Shown: piece by piece, positions 41,531-50,822 of the stretch | Numbering within the stretch: the stretch's first letter is position 1 | Layout of the letters: every line of letters starts with the position of its first letter | Source of the DNA: UBA8079 sp965205535 | GTDB taxonomy: Bacteria; Pseudomonadota; Alphaproteobacteria; UBA6615 | Assembly (NCBI GenBank): GCA_965205535.1 | Contig: CBDBHH010000005.1 | Span: forward strand, 930,001-994,000 | Reading direction: 5' to 3' | Length of the DNA stretch: 64,000 nucleotides | Position numbers and translations under genes: made by a program | The notes under the pieces: model-generated | What the model saw: only the letters and a program-made list of their open reading frames with translations | The model's database searches: none | What the model was told of the DNA's origin: nothing

Positions 41531-42438
41531 TGGACTGGCCTCGCCATACGTGGTGACGCAGCGCCCGACAGCAGACCCGGGCCGAGCGCGACCAGGATAC
41601 CGGCCGTGACCACAATCACCCCGATGATGCTGATCGTGGACGGGATTTCACCCAGGGTCGGGATGGCGATAAGGACCGCCACCGCCGGCGCCCCGGACAT
41701 CATCGCAGCCTGGCGCATACCCCCCAGCATGCGCGCGGCGTGGGCGATCATGATTGATGCAAAGAACGCCGCAACGATGCCCTGATACACCCCCTGCAGG
41801 GCAATTTCCGGCCACGGTGTCGCGGCCAGGTTGCTGGGCAGGAAAAGCAGCCAGAGCGGCACGTAGAGCAAAAGATTGATTCCGTTCACGATGATCAGGG
41901 ATTGCAGCGCGGTGATACCCCAGCCGCGAACGGTGGTCAGGAACGTAGCGTTGCACGCCGCCGCCCCAAGAAACAGGAGATGCCCGCGCCACTGGCCCGG
42001 CATGCCGTTGGCCAGCGCATCCCAGCCTGTTGCCAGCACGCCACCCACGATCATGATGATCCCGACCACCCGCCAGCTGCCGAGGCGATTGCCGAAGACA
42101 AACCAGCCAATCCCCGCGGCAATGACCGGCATGGCACCGTTGGTGACAATGCCGCCATGGGCGACCGGCGCGAACGACATGCCGCCGAACAGGAACAGCG
42201 CAAACGGCGCCCCCGATGTCGCGGCGATGATCAACATTTTCCAGAGTTCGAGGCGTGGCCAACGCATGCGCAGGATGACCGGCAGGGTGCAAATACCAGC
42301 GACCCCGAACCGCAGGCCGGCCATGTCATACACCGTGAGGCTTGAAGTGGCGCCGAACCGCGAGACCACCAGCATGCCTGCGAACAACAGCATTACGGTG
42401 ATACCCGCCACGACACCGAGCGCGGCGTCGCGATTCAC
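41527..42438 (-). CDS. EamA family (DMT) permease, first of the pair
   Basis: The 303-aa protein has ten spans and is clearly related to its partner downstream (LFAGMLVVSRFGATSSLTVYD; GSWRVVGIIMIVGGVLATGWDA). It is read before the second permease in the same operon. The promoter would lie between 42439 and the end of the CoA-transferase genes at 42540. Substrate unknown. Confidence 0.9.
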   Translation of the reverse strand: MNRDAALGVVAGITVMLLFAGMLVVSRFGATSSLTVYDMAGLRFGVAGICTLPVILRMRWPRLELWKMLIIAATSGAPFALFLFGGMSFAPVAHGGIVTNGAMPVIAAGIGWFVFGNRLGSWRVVGIIMIVGGVLATGWDALANGMPGQWRGHLLFLGAAACNATFLTTVRGWGITALQSLIIVNGINLLLYVPLWLLFLPSNLAATPWPEIALQGVYQGIVAAFFASIMIAHAARMLGGMRQAAMMSGAPAVAVLIAIPTLGEIPSTISIIGVIVVTAGILVALGPGLLSGAASPRMARPVQ

Positions 42439-42539
42439 CCCTGTATCTCCGGCAGGAAAAAGGCCCCACCCGGCTGACTATGCGGCATGGGGCCTCATCC
42501 CTGAATCGAAAACCCGAAACCTGTCGGTGTTCGAGATGG

Positions 42540-43172
42540 CTACTGCGTCACGATCGTGGCTTCAGACTTCTCACGCACCTCGTCGATGGTCACGTCCGGC
42601 GCCAGCTCCTGAATATGGACACCGCCTTCGCCAATGCGGAACAGGCCCAGCTCGGTGATGATGTCGTCGACCACGCCCGCGCCCGTGAGCGGCAGGTTGC
42701 ATTCCTTGAGCAGCTTCGCCGAGCCGTCCTTGGCGTTGTGGTCCATCAGGATCACCACGCGTTTGACGCCGGCGACCAGATCCATCGCGCCGCCCATGCC
42801 CTTGACCATCTTGCCGGGGATCATCCAGTTCGCCAGATCGCCATTTTCGGCCACCTGCAACGCACCGAGGATCGACATGTTGATGTGCCCGCCGCGGATC
42901 ATCGCGAAGGATTGTGCGCTGTCGAAATACACAGACTTCGGCGTCTCGGTGATCGTTTGCTTGCCGGCGTTGATCAGGTCGGCATCGACCTCGTTGTCGG
43001 TCGGGAACGGTCCCATGCCGAGCATGCCGTTCTCCGACTGGAAGTTCACATCCATGTCGGCGGGAATGAAGTTCGCCACCTTCGTCGGCATGCCGATGCC
43101 GAGATTGACATAGAAACCGTCTTCAAGTTCCTGCGCCGCGCGGGCGCACATTTCATCGCGTGTCCAAGCCAT
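42540..43172 (-). CDS. scoB: 3-oxoacid CoA-transferase subunit B
   Basis: The 210-aa subunit carries the catalytic glutamate motif QSENGMLG, as well as VNLGIGMPTKVANFIP and MDLVAGVKRVVILMDH. With subunit A it moves CoA from succinyl-CoA to acetoacetate or a similar 3-oxoacid, for ketone-body or aromatic breakdown. It lies 51 bp downstream of subunit A. Substrate choice (acetoacetate or 3-oxoadipate) cannot be settled from sequence. Confidence 0.93.
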   Translation of the reverse strand: MAWTRDEMCARAAQELEDGFYVNLGIGMPTKVANFIPADMDVNFQSENGMLGMGPFPTDNEVDADLINAGKQTITETPKSVYFDSAQSFAMIRGGHINMSILGALQVAENGDLANWMIPGKMVKGMGGAMDLVAGVKRVVILMDHNAKDGSAKLLKECNLPLTGAGVVDDIITELGLFRIGEGGVHIQELAPDVTIDEVREKSEATIVTQ

Positions 43173-43223
43173 TTTCCGTCTCCTTCACTTTATCTTCGTG
43201 TTCCGGTCAGCCTTTGCTGTTCG

Positions 43224-43925
43224 TTAGCCGTCGCTAACGGTCCGGAACTCGATGCGTTTCTCGAAATCCTGACCCTGGAAGATCCGGTGGGTGTAGATGC
43301 TGGGCAGGTGGATACCATCGGGATCGAGCTGACCCGGTTCGACCAATTCTTCAACTTCAATGACGCAGACCTTGCCGGCCGTCGCCATCGGGGCGTTGAA
43401 GTTACGTGCCGTCTTGCGGAAGACGATGTTGCCCGCCGTATCGCCCTTCCAGGCCTTGATGATCGCCAGGTCACCGGTCAGCCCGCGCTCCATGACATAG
43501 GTCTGACCATCGAACTCCTTGGTCTCCTTGCCTTCCGCGATGATCGTGCCGACACCGGTCTTGGTGTAGAAGGCCGGTATTCCCGCACCCCCTGCGCGGC
43601 AACGCTCGGCGAGCGTACCTTGCGGGTTGAATTCGAGCTCCAGCTCACCGGCCAGGAACTGCGCCTCGAAGGTCTTGTTCTCACCCACATAGGACGAAAT
43701 CATTTTCTTGACCTGCCGGGTCTGCAGCAAAAGCCCGAGCCCGAAATCATCCACCCCGGCATTGTTCGACGCGATGGTGAGATCCTTCACGCCCGAATCC
43801 CGGATCGCCAGGATCATGTGCTCCGGAATGCCACACAGGCCGAACCCGCCGGCAAGGATCGTCATGCCGTCATGGAGTAGCCCATCGAGTGCAGACTTGG
43901 CGTCCGCATAAACCTTCTTGCTCAT
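43224..43925 (-). CDS. scoA: 3-oxoacid CoA-transferase subunit A
   Basis: The 233-aa subunit has the CoA-binding motif MTILAGGFGLCGIPEHMI near the N-terminus, then SNNAGVDDFGLGLLL and NFNAPMATAGKVCVIEVEEL. Full length. First gene of the two-gene operon and divergent from the EamA pair at 44123; the 43926-44122 spacer must carry promoters for both directions. Confidence 0.93.
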   Translation of the reverse strand: MSKKVYADAKSALDGLLHDGMTILAGGFGLCGIPEHMILAIRDSGVKDLTIASNNAGVDDFGLGLLLQTRQVKKMISSYVGENKTFEAQFLAGELELEFNPQGTLAERCRAGGAGIPAFYTKTGVGTIIAEGKETKEFDGQTYVMERGLTGDLAIIKAWKGDTAGNIVFRKTARNFNAPMATAGKVCVIEVEELVEPGQLDPDGIHLPSIYTHRIFQGQDFEKRIEFRTVSDG

Positions 43926-44122
43926 CTCTTCGCCCCGATTTGTATGTTCTGTTTTCTTTGGGTCTTGCGCCCAGTGTCAACGAAAGCAATCTGGCCCGAT
44001 TATGCCCAACCAGACAGTCCCTTCATAGCCCGCGAAAGCGTTTTCAAAGACCCAAATCCGCAGCCCTGCCACGCAGGAGCCGACTATCGAGCCGCGGCCC
44101 TCCTGCTCTATTGTGGTCGACC

Positions 44123-45025
44123 ATGCCCAACCGCCTTGCCACCATGTCCCCTACCGTGATTGCGATTTCCCTGATGGTCGGGGCGATGGTGTTGTTTTCC
44201 GTCGGCCACGGGCTCGTACGTTTCGCCAGCACCGAGCTGCACCCGTTCCAGATCGGATTTCTGCGTTCGACCTTCGGTCTGGTCTTCATGTTGCCCTTGA
44301 TTTTGCAGGGCTGGGATTTTTCAGATCTGCGGCTGAAACGCCCGAAACTCCATCTCATCCGTGGCGCGCTGTCCGCCGTGAACACCCTGGCCTGGTTCAC
44401 CGCCATCGCCATCATGCCCCTGGGTGAGGCCGTGGCCCTGAACTTCACATCGCCCCTGTTCGCGACAATCCTGGCCGCCATATTTCTCGGTGAAGTCGTT
44501 CGCGCCCGTCGCTGGACGGCGACCATCATCGGTTTCATCGGCGTGTTGATCGTGGTCAGGCCCGGCGTCGAGACCGTTCAGCTCGGCGCTCTTCTGGCGC
44601 TCGGCAGCGCCATGTCGATCGCGGTCAATGTGTTGTTGATCCGGGTCATGTCCCAGGAGGACAGCACCCGCGCGATCGTCCTGACATTCAATATGGCGAT
44701 CACCTTCTTCACGCTCATCCCCGCGATCCTCGTCTGGGCCTGGCCAAGCCCGATCATGTGGGTCGTGACGTTTACCATCGGTGTCACCACGACCGTGGCC
44801 CATCTGATGCTGACAAAGGCAATGAGCCTCGCCGAAGCCTCTGCGATCGTGCCGCTCGAATTCATCCGGCTGCCATTGGCGGTCCTCATCGGCTTCGTCT
44901 GGTTTTCGGAAATACTCGATGTCTGGACGCTCGTCGGCGCAACGATCATCGGCTGTTCGGCGGTCTACATCGCCCGGCGCGAGGCACTTGCAGCCAACCG
45001 CATCACGACGACGACCGCAACGTGA
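44123..45025 (+). CDS. EamA family (DMT) permease
   Basis: The 300-aa, ten-span protein shows typical halves (FSVGHGLVRFASTELHPFQIG; EAVALNFTSPLFATILAAIFLGE; EASAIVPLEFIRLPLAVLIG). ATG 44123 is used; ATG 44144 is possible, and neither has a good ribosome site. The stop overlaps the next EamA start (GTGA). Substrate unknown. Confidence 0.88.
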   Translation: MPNRLATMSPTVIAISLMVGAMVLFSVGHGLVRFASTELHPFQIGFLRSTFGLVFMLPLILQGWDFSDLRLKRPKLHLIRGALSAVNTLAWFTAIAIMPLGEAVALNFTSPLFATILAAIFLGEVVRARRWTATIIGFIGVLIVVRPGVETVQLGALLALGSAMSIAVNVLLIRVMSQEDSTRAIVLTFNMAITFFTLIPAILVWAWPSPIMWVVTFTIGVTTTVAHLMLTKAMSLAEASAIVPLEFIRLPLAVLIGFVWFSEILDVWTLVGATIIGCSAVYIARREALAANRITTTTAT

Positions 45026-45912
45026 CCGACAAACGAACACACATATTCGGGTTGCCGCGCAACATCGTCGCGATCGTCGCCATGGTCACGGGCGCTGCCT
45101 GCCTGGCCGGCAACCACGCGCTGGTGCGGTCCGTCGCCGATGAGGTCGGCGCGCTGGAGACGTCGGCACTTCGGTTCCTCTGGGCCGTACCGCTGATGTT
45201 GCCCTGGCTGATTCGCAGTCGCGGTCGCATGCTGCGAACAAACCGCCACGGCCTGCATTTTCTGGCCGGCCTGACCACTGTTGCATCGACCCTGTTCCTG
45301 TTCAGCGGTCTGGCCCTGCTTCCGCTCGCTTTTGCAACCTCGCTCAGCTTCACCGCGCCGCTGTTCGCGACAGTCATGGCGGTCCTGCTGCTCAGCGAAC
45401 GCGTGTCGATGGCGCGCTGGATTACGATCGCAGTGGGATTCGCCGGCGTGTTGATCATCTTGCGGCCCGGTGTCGCACCGGTCTCACCCGTCTCCATGCT
45501 GCCGCTGGGATTCGCCGTCGCGTATGCGTTCTGGTTCATTCTCATGAAGCGACTGGGCGGCACGGAACAGAAAACCACGACAACTTTCTACCAGACCGTC
45601 TGGTCGGCGCTGTTGCTGACCCTGATCGCCCTGCCCGAATGGCAGTGGCCGAGCTGGGATGCAACATGGCGATCCGCCGCCATGGCCAGTCTCGGCACCG
45701 CGGCGATATTTCTGGTCGCGTGGGCCTTCGATCTGGCCGAGGCATCACTGATCGCACCCTTCGACTACATCCGCCTGCCACTGATCACCCTGATCGCCTA
45801 TCTCGCATTTGGCGAGGTGCCGGATATGTTCACCGTCATCGGCGCCATCGTGATTGTCGCCGCCACCCTCGTTTCAGCGCGCTTGGGGCGCCCCGCACCG
45901 CCACGGCAGTGA
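45022..45912 (+). CDS. EamA family (DMT) permease, second of the pair
   Basis: The 296-aa protein from GTG 45022 is coupled to its neighbour by a 4-base overlap. It contains ATSLSFTAPLFATVMAVLLLSE and EASLIAPFDYIRLPLITLIAY, closely parallel to the partner protein, which points to an old tandem duplication. It is the fourth EamA gene within 5.3 kb. Confidence 0.88.
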   Translation: MTDKRTHIFGLPRNIVAIVAMVTGAACLAGNHALVRSVADEVGALETSALRFLWAVPLMLPWLIRSRGRMLRTNRHGLHFLAGLTTVASTLFLFSGLALLPLAFATSLSFTAPLFATVMAVLLLSERVSMARWITIAVGFAGVLIILRPGVAPVSPVSMLPLGFAVAYAFWFILMKRLGGTEQKTTTTFYQTVWSALLLTLIALPEWQWPSWDATWRSAAMASLGTAAIFLVAWAFDLAEASLIAPFDYIRLPLITLIAYLAFGEVPDMFTVIGAIVIVAATLVSARLGRPAPPRQ

Positions 45913-45970
45913 CTTGACTCACGCCCGCCGGCGACGGGTTAATACGGATTGATCGTACGGGGAGAACATC

Positions 45971-47065
45971 ATGGATTTCGGCATCTTCAACTTGATAAAC
46001 CGCCGCCACCGCAGTCAAACGGTGCCGCAGGTCATCGCCGAAACCGTCGAGCATATTCAGGCTGCCGAGACCGCCGGGTTCGGCGTTTCATGGTTCACCG
46101 AACATCATTTCACCAATTATTCCATGGCCCCCTCGCCACTGATGATGGTCGGCCATGTCGCACCGCAGACGCTGCGTATCAAACTCGGCACCGCGGTTAT
46201 CCTGCCGGCGCTTTATCAACCCGCGCGTTTGCTGGGCGATATCGCCTTTGCCGACAATCTGGCCGAAGGTCGGTTGATCGTCGGCCTTGGCAGCGGCTAC
46301 CAGGCTTATGAGTTGCGCCGGTTCGGCATCGATTTGGCAGAATCCAGCGCCATCACGGACGAGTGGATCGACTTCCTCGCCCAGGGTCTCGGCCAGGAAT
46401 CCTTCGAGTTCCATGGAAAATATATCGACCTGCCACAGACATGGTTCACGGTCGATCCAATCCAGACTCCCCGCCCGCCAATCTGGATCGCGGGGAACAG
46501 CCCGGGATCCCAGCAACGCGCACTCAAGGGTGACTATCCGCTGATCGCCACCGGCTTTGGCCGTGACGCCGACACCCTGGCAGAGATTCGTGCCGGGGCA
46601 GACGAGGCATGGCAAGCGGGCGGACGCGACCCGGAGACCATCCGCTTCGGCACCCTGCGATATTGCTTCGTGACCGATGACAAGGCCGAGGCGCTTGCCT
46701 TTGCCGAGAACGCCCGTTCCCAGGTTCGGCTTTCGTCCTACCTGCGTCAGGGTCAGACCGAACTCGACGCCGGCTGGTTGCCGGAACAAGCGTTCGACGG
46801 CGAGATGTCGCCGGAAGACATTCTCAGATGGAATCCGATCGGTGACCCCGAGACCGTGGCCGAACGGCTCGTCGAGGAAATCGAGAAGGTCGGTTCGGAC
46901 CACATCGCGCTGTACATGACCATCGGCGATACCGACCACGAGGCGGTAATAACGTCGATCCGGCGCTTCGGAAGAGAGGTCATGCCGCTGATCGAGAAAA
47001 GCGTCGGGCCGCTGGCTGCGGCCGGCCGCTATGCGAAGGCGATGACAGCAGCCGCAGCCGGGTAG
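45971..47065 (+). CDS. LLM-class (luciferase-like) flavin-dependent oxidoreductase
   Basis: The 364-aa TIM-barrel monooxygenase begins MDFGIFNLINRRHRSQTVPQ. It includes GFGVSWFTEHHFTNYSMAPSP, the conserved LGTAVILPALYQPARLLGDI and PIWIAGNSPGSQQRAL, all bacterial-luciferase family features. It would use reduced FMN and O2 on an unknown substrate. cggggag precedes the ATG by 8 bases. Confidence 0.92.
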   Translation: MDFGIFNLINRRHRSQTVPQVIAETVEHIQAAETAGFGVSWFTEHHFTNYSMAPSPLMMVGHVAPQTLRIKLGTAVILPALYQPARLLGDIAFADNLAEGRLIVGLGSGYQAYELRRFGIDLAESSAITDEWIDFLAQGLGQESFEFHGKYIDLPQTWFTVDPIQTPRPPIWIAGNSPGSQQRALKGDYPLIATGFGRDADTLAEIRAGADEAWQAGGRDPETIRFGTLRYCFVTDDKAEALAFAENARSQVRLSSYLRQGQTELDAGWLPEQAFDGEMSPEDILRWNPIGDPETVAERLVEEIEKVGSDHIALYMTIGDTDHEAVITSIRRFGREVMPLIEKSVGPLAAAGRYAKAMTAAAAG

Positions 47066-47140
47066 GCGCACCATCAAGATGGCGCCCGACGGAATTGAAC
47101 TGCGAACGTTGCAGCCCGACGGTGACCGGGACGGCGTCGC

Positions 47141-48145
47141 ATGAGCACCAAGGCGATCCGGCGCATCGACGGACTCGCACCACCGGCGGTGTTGGCCCAT
47201 GCCGACTGGTCGGTGGATGCCCGCAAGCGCTGGGTCGCGCGCGCCGCACGCACCGCGACGGGCGGCTATGTGGCCCTCGCGCCCGAACCCGTCAGCCAGA
47301 TCGACAACTTCTTCGACCGGCTGGCCGCCGGCGCGGGACCCGGTGAAACCGTGTTTGCCGGGTTCGATTTCCCGCTGGGCCTGCCCGAAGCCTATGCCGC
47401 CAGAGCCGGAATCGACCACTTCATCTCCGCGCTGTCGCGGTTCGGACGCGGGCGCTGGTCGGACTTTTATGACCCGGCCGGTGCACAAAACGAGATCTCG
47501 ATCCACCGACCGTTCTATCCCAACAAGCCCGGCGGCACCCGGCACAAGCATCTAACCGACGGGCTCGGCGTTGCGGGCATAGACGATCTGCGCCGGGTCT
47601 GCGACCACCCGACGGATCTGCGTTTTGCGGCAAGCCCCCTGTTCTGGACCCTCGGCGGCCAGCAGGTTGGCAAGGCGGCAATTTGCGGCTGGCGCGACCT
47701 CATCGCGCCGGCCCGGCGCAGCCGAAACGCGTTCCATATTTGGCCGTTCGACGGCGACCTCACGACACTGCTCGACCGCCCCGGAATCGTCGTGGCCGAG
47801 ACCTACCCCGGCGAGGTCTATTCTCATCTACGCCTGAGAATTGGTGCGCCCAACAAGTCGAAACGCAATCAGTCCGATCGGCGCGACGATGCCGCACCCC
47901 TGCTCGCCTGGGCCACCGACAACGATGTTGAGCTATCTGCGGCGCTTGCCGCCGACATCCGTGACGGGTTCGGGCCGGGCGGCGACGGGGAGGACCGTTT
48001 TGACGCGACAGTCGGCCTGTTCGGCATGCTCAACGTCGTCTTCGGTCACCGGCCGCTTGGCGACCCGCGAGATCCCGTACAGCGTGACCTCGAAGGCTGG
48101 ATTCTTGGTCTCGACCCGGATCGGCTTCGCCCGCGCAGCCGCTGA
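47141..48145 (+). CDS. Conserved hypothetical protein, RNase H-like (DUF429-type) fold likely
   Basis: In this 334-aa protein, three spaced blocks look like a DUF429/RNase-H-like nuclease: HADWSVDARKRW near the N-terminus, FAGFDFPLGLP in the middle, and AETYPGEVYSHL followed by EDRFDATVGLFGML with an acidic residue near the C-terminus. No activity is known for the family. ATG 47141 follows gggacggc only weakly. Confidence 0.65.
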   Translation: MSTKAIRRIDGLAPPAVLAHADWSVDARKRWVARAARTATGGYVALAPEPVSQIDNFFDRLAAGAGPGETVFAGFDFPLGLPEAYAARAGIDHFISALSRFGRGRWSDFYDPAGAQNEISIHRPFYPNKPGGTRHKHLTDGLGVAGIDDLRRVCDHPTDLRFAASPLFWTLGGQQVGKAAICGWRDLIAPARRSRNAFHIWPFDGDLTTLLDRPGIVVAETYPGEVYSHLRLRIGAPNKSKRNQSDRRDDAAPLLAWATDNDVELSAALAADIRDGFGPGGDGEDRFDATVGLFGMLNVVFGHRPLGDPRDPVQRDLEGWILGLDPDRLRPRSR

Positions 48146-48216
48146 GCCCGCATTGAAGGCAACCGGACAGCGCTGTAAAACCAAGACCGCTCAAACTCAC
48201 GCATCAGGAGATCATC

Positions 48217-48978
48217 ATGGACGTCAACGGACAGGCAGCGGTTATCACCGGCGGCGGCTCGGGCATCGGAGCCGAGGTCGCGCGCCATTGCGCCAAGGCG
48301 GGCATGAAAGTGTCCCTGCTCGACGTCAACATGGACGGCGCCAACGCGGTCGCCGAGGAGATCGGCGGCACCGCCGTCGAATGCGACGTGACCAGCGCCG
48401 ACAGCGGGGAAGCGGCCATCGCGGCCGCACGCGATGCCAACGGCATTGGCCGCCTGCTGGTCAATTGTGCCGGCGTGGGCACACCCGGACGGATCGTCGG
48501 GCGCAACGGTCCCCTGCCGCTCGATGCGTTCAACTTCGTTATCCAGGTCAATCTGGTCGGCTCGTTCAACATGATGCGGCTGTTCGCCGCCGAGCTGGGC
48601 GAGGCAGAACCCTTCGACGACGGTGAACGCGGCCTGATCATCAGCACCGCCTCGGTCGCCGCGACCGAAGGCCAGATCGGCCAGGCCGCCTACGCATCAT
48701 CCAAGGGCGGGATCGTGTCGCTCAACCTCGTCGCCGCGCGCGAGTTTGCATCGCGTGGCATCCGGGTTAACACCATCGCGCCGGGCCTGATCGACACGCC
48801 GATGATGGCCGGTCTGCCCGACGAGGCCCGTGCAAGCCTGGCCGAGCAGCCCGAATTTCCCAAGCGCCTGGGGCGCGCAGACGAATATGCAAGCCTCGTC
48901 ATGCATATGTGCGAGAACGTGCTGATCAACGGTGCCGTGATGCGCCTAGACGGCGCGCTTCGCATGGCCGCGCGCTAA
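48217..48978 (+). CDS. Short-chain dehydrogenase (3-hydroxyacyl-CoA dehydrogenase type II-like)
   Basis: The 253-aa SDR has NAD motif TGGGSGIG (11-18), NCAGVG, and the triad Ser145, Tyr159, Lys163 in AYASSKGG. The insertion FAAELGEAEPFDDGERGLI and the tail GRADEYASLVMHM, NGAVMRLDGALRM match the HSD17B10-like 3-hydroxyacyl-CoA dehydrogenases. It probably oxidises hydroxyacyl-CoA with NAD. It is 3 bp before the hydrolase gene, so one operon. caggaga stands before the ATG. Confidence 0.9.
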   Translation: MDVNGQAAVITGGGSGIGAEVARHCAKAGMKVSLLDVNMDGANAVAEEIGGTAVECDVTSADSGEAAIAAARDANGIGRLLVNCAGVGTPGRIVGRNGPLPLDAFNFVIQVNLVGSFNMMRLFAAELGEAEPFDDGERGLIISTASVAATEGQIGQAAYASSKGGIVSLNLVAAREFASRGIRVNTIAPGLIDTPMMAGLPDEARASLAEQPEFPKRLGRADEYASLVMHMCENVLINGAVMRLDGALRMAAR

Positions 48979-48981
48979 CAC

Positions 48982-50043
48982 ATGTCCGGTGACCCGAGAG
49001 TTGCAACGGCACTCAGCCACTGGGCGCCGCGATTCGTCGCAAACGGCGTGCCGCTCACCGATTTCCAGGAAGTTACCGGCGCCATCGAAAACTGGGACGA
49101 TTGGTGCCGCGCCTGGTCGGCGCGGGCGGCGATCCACGAGGAGATGGGCCGGCGGGCGCTCGATGACGGGTATGCGTTGAGTGCGGGGGAGCACCTGACG
49201 ACCGCGGGCGTTTGCTACCACTTCGCCAAATTCCTGTTCGTGAACGACCCCGAGCAGATGCAGGCGGCGCATTTGAAGGCCGTCGAATGCCGACGCCTGG
49301 CGCTCCCGTTCCTGCGGCCGGCGGGCGAACGGGTGATGATCCCCTACGAAGGCTCGATGCTGGCCGGCATCCTGCGGCGGCCCGAGAACGCAGAATGCGC
49401 CCCGGTCGTGGTCATGGCGATGGGCCTCGATTCCTCGAAGGAGGAAATGGACTCCTATGAGAACCTGTTCCTCGCACGCGGCCTGGCGACCCTGACGTTC
49501 GACGGTCCCGGCCAGGGCGAGGGTGAGTATGAATTCGCAATCCGCCACGACTATGAGGTGCCGGTTGGCGCGGTCCTCGACTGGCTCGAGCTGCGCGACG
49601 ATGTAGATGCCAGTCGCGCCGGGCTGTGGGGCGTGAGCCTCGGCGGCTACTACGCCGCCCGCGCCGCCGCCTTTGAACACCGCCTCAAGGCCTGCATCGG
49701 ACTTTCCGGGCCCTATAATTGGGGTGCCGTTTGGGAAAACCTGCCGGACCTGACCCACGCCGCGTTCCGCGCGCGAACGAAATCAGCCTCCGATGATGAG
49801 GCTCGCGATACGGCGCACAAGCTTTCCCTGGAAGGGGTCGCGGAGAAAATTGTTTGCCCGCTATTCGTGCTGGCCGGCAAGCTGGACCGGCTGGTGCCCT
49901 ATACCGATGCCGAACGGTTGGCATCGGAAGCCTCGGGGCCCGTCGAACTGCTGGTGGTCGAAGACGGCAATCACATCGCCAACAACCGGACCTACCGATA
50001 CCGGCTGCAATCGGCCGACTGGATGGCAGCCCAGCTAGGCTGA
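48982..50043 (+). CDS. α/β-hydrolase (FrsA / dihydropseudooxynicotine hydrolase-like)
   Basis: The 353-aa protein has a helical N-terminal domain (HLTTAGVCYHFAKFLFVNDP) and an α/β-hydrolase core. The nucleophile elbow is GVSLGG, the acid is in LDRLVP and the His in DGNHIANN. This two-domain plan is that of 2,6-dihydropseudooxynicotine hydrolase, which cleaves a C-C bond; the substrate here is unknown. Its 3' end overlaps the convergent pterin dehydratase gene by 9 bp. Confidence 0.85.
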   Translation: MSGDPRVATALSHWAPRFVANGVPLTDFQEVTGAIENWDDWCRAWSARAAIHEEMGRRALDDGYALSAGEHLTTAGVCYHFAKFLFVNDPEQMQAAHLKAVECRRLALPFLRPAGERVMIPYEGSMLAGILRRPENAECAPVVVMAMGLDSSKEEMDSYENLFLARGLATLTFDGPGQGEGEYEFAIRHDYEVPVGAVLDWLELRDDVDASRAGLWGVSLGGYYAARAAAFEHRLKACIGLSGPYNWGAVWENLPDLTHAAFRARTKSASDDEARDTAHKLSLEGVAEKIVCPLFVLAGKLDRLVPYTDAERLASEASGPVELLVVEDGNHIANNRTYRYRLQSADWMAAQLG

Positions 50044-50328
50044 CGCGGCGGCATCCATAAACGCGGCGAGCTCCATGTCGAGCTCGGTCAATCCGCCCGC
50101 ATCATGGGTCGACAATGTGACCTCCACCCGGTTCCAGACATTGAACCATTCAGGGTGATGGTTCATCGCCTCGGCCTTGAGCGCGGCCCGGGTCATGAAG
50201 CCGAAAGCCCCGTTGAAATCGGCGAACTGGAATGTCCGGGTGATCGCGTCACGACCCTCGACCAGGGTCCATTCTTCGAGGGAGGCCAGCGCCGATTCGC
50301 GGGTCGTGCCTTCGAGTTTCTCAGCCAT
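50035..50328 (-). CDS. phhB: 4a-hydroxytetrahydrobiopterin dehydratase
   Basis: The 97-aa protein has the pterin-4a-carbinolamine dehydratase signature AEAMNHHPEWFNVWNRVEV, with the catalytic His pair, and a THDAGGLTELD tail. It recycles pterin cofactor after aromatic amino acid hydroxylation. No hydroxylase gene is adjacent. Full length. Confidence 0.94.
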   Translation of the reverse strand: MAEKLEGTTRESALASLEEWTLVEGRDAITRTFQFADFNGAFGFMTRAALKAEAMNHHPEWFNVWNRVEVTLSTHDAGGLTELDMELAAFMDAAASA

Positions 50329-50414
50329 CGCGGCCTCCTCATTCTCCGTTACGTCTTGCGCGTAAAACTGACGGTGCTTGGCGTCGCGATCAAGGCCCCC
50401 TATATGAAGGCGTC

Positions 50415-50822
50415 ATGGCCGCGACCGGAAGATACGAATCATCCCCCTCCCTTGTGGAACTCGAAGCGATCGCCGGCGAGGCGTTCGCGACGATCCCGCG
50501 CGCGCTTTCACGCCATGTCGCGGATGTGGCAATCCATGTCGTTGATTTTCCCGACGATGAGACGATGGAGGCCATGGAGCTCGAAAGCCCTTTCGATATC
50601 CTCGGCTTGTATGTGGGTGTCAGCCTCGACCAGAAATCCGTCGCGGATACCCCCAGTGACATCGACCGCATCTATCTGTACCGCCGACCGCTCCTCGACT
50701 ACTGGTGCGAGACCGAAGAGAATCTGTACCACCTCGTGCGCCATGTGCTGATCCACGAGATCGGACATCATTTCGGCTTTTCCGACGATGACATGGAACA
50801 GATCGAGGCCAACCCGGGCTAG
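50415..50822 (+). CDS. Zincin-like metallopeptidase family protein
   Basis: The 135-aa product contains the HExxH motif in LIHEIGHHFGFSDDDM and the IYLYRRPLL strand of the minimal-zincin family. It probably binds zinc; peptidase activity of the family is not well shown. It is convergent with the uracil-DNA glycosylase-like gene, overlapping by 4 bases. Confidence 0.92.
   Translation: MAATGRYESSPSLVELEAIAGEAFATIPRALSRHVADVAIHVVDFPDDETMEAMELESPFDILGLYVGVSLDQKSVADTPSDIDRIYLYRRPLLDYWCETEENLYHLVRHVLIHEIGHHFGFSDDDMEQIEANPG

Noticed and set aside
42480..43880. 466-codon plus-strand open frame over the CoA-transferase genes
   Set aside because: The two CoA-transferase subunits on the minus strand explain this DNA; the open frame is their mirror.
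46088..47551. 487-codon minus-strand open frame
   Set aside because: Antisense to the LLM oxidoreductase and the following gene; no protein-like features.
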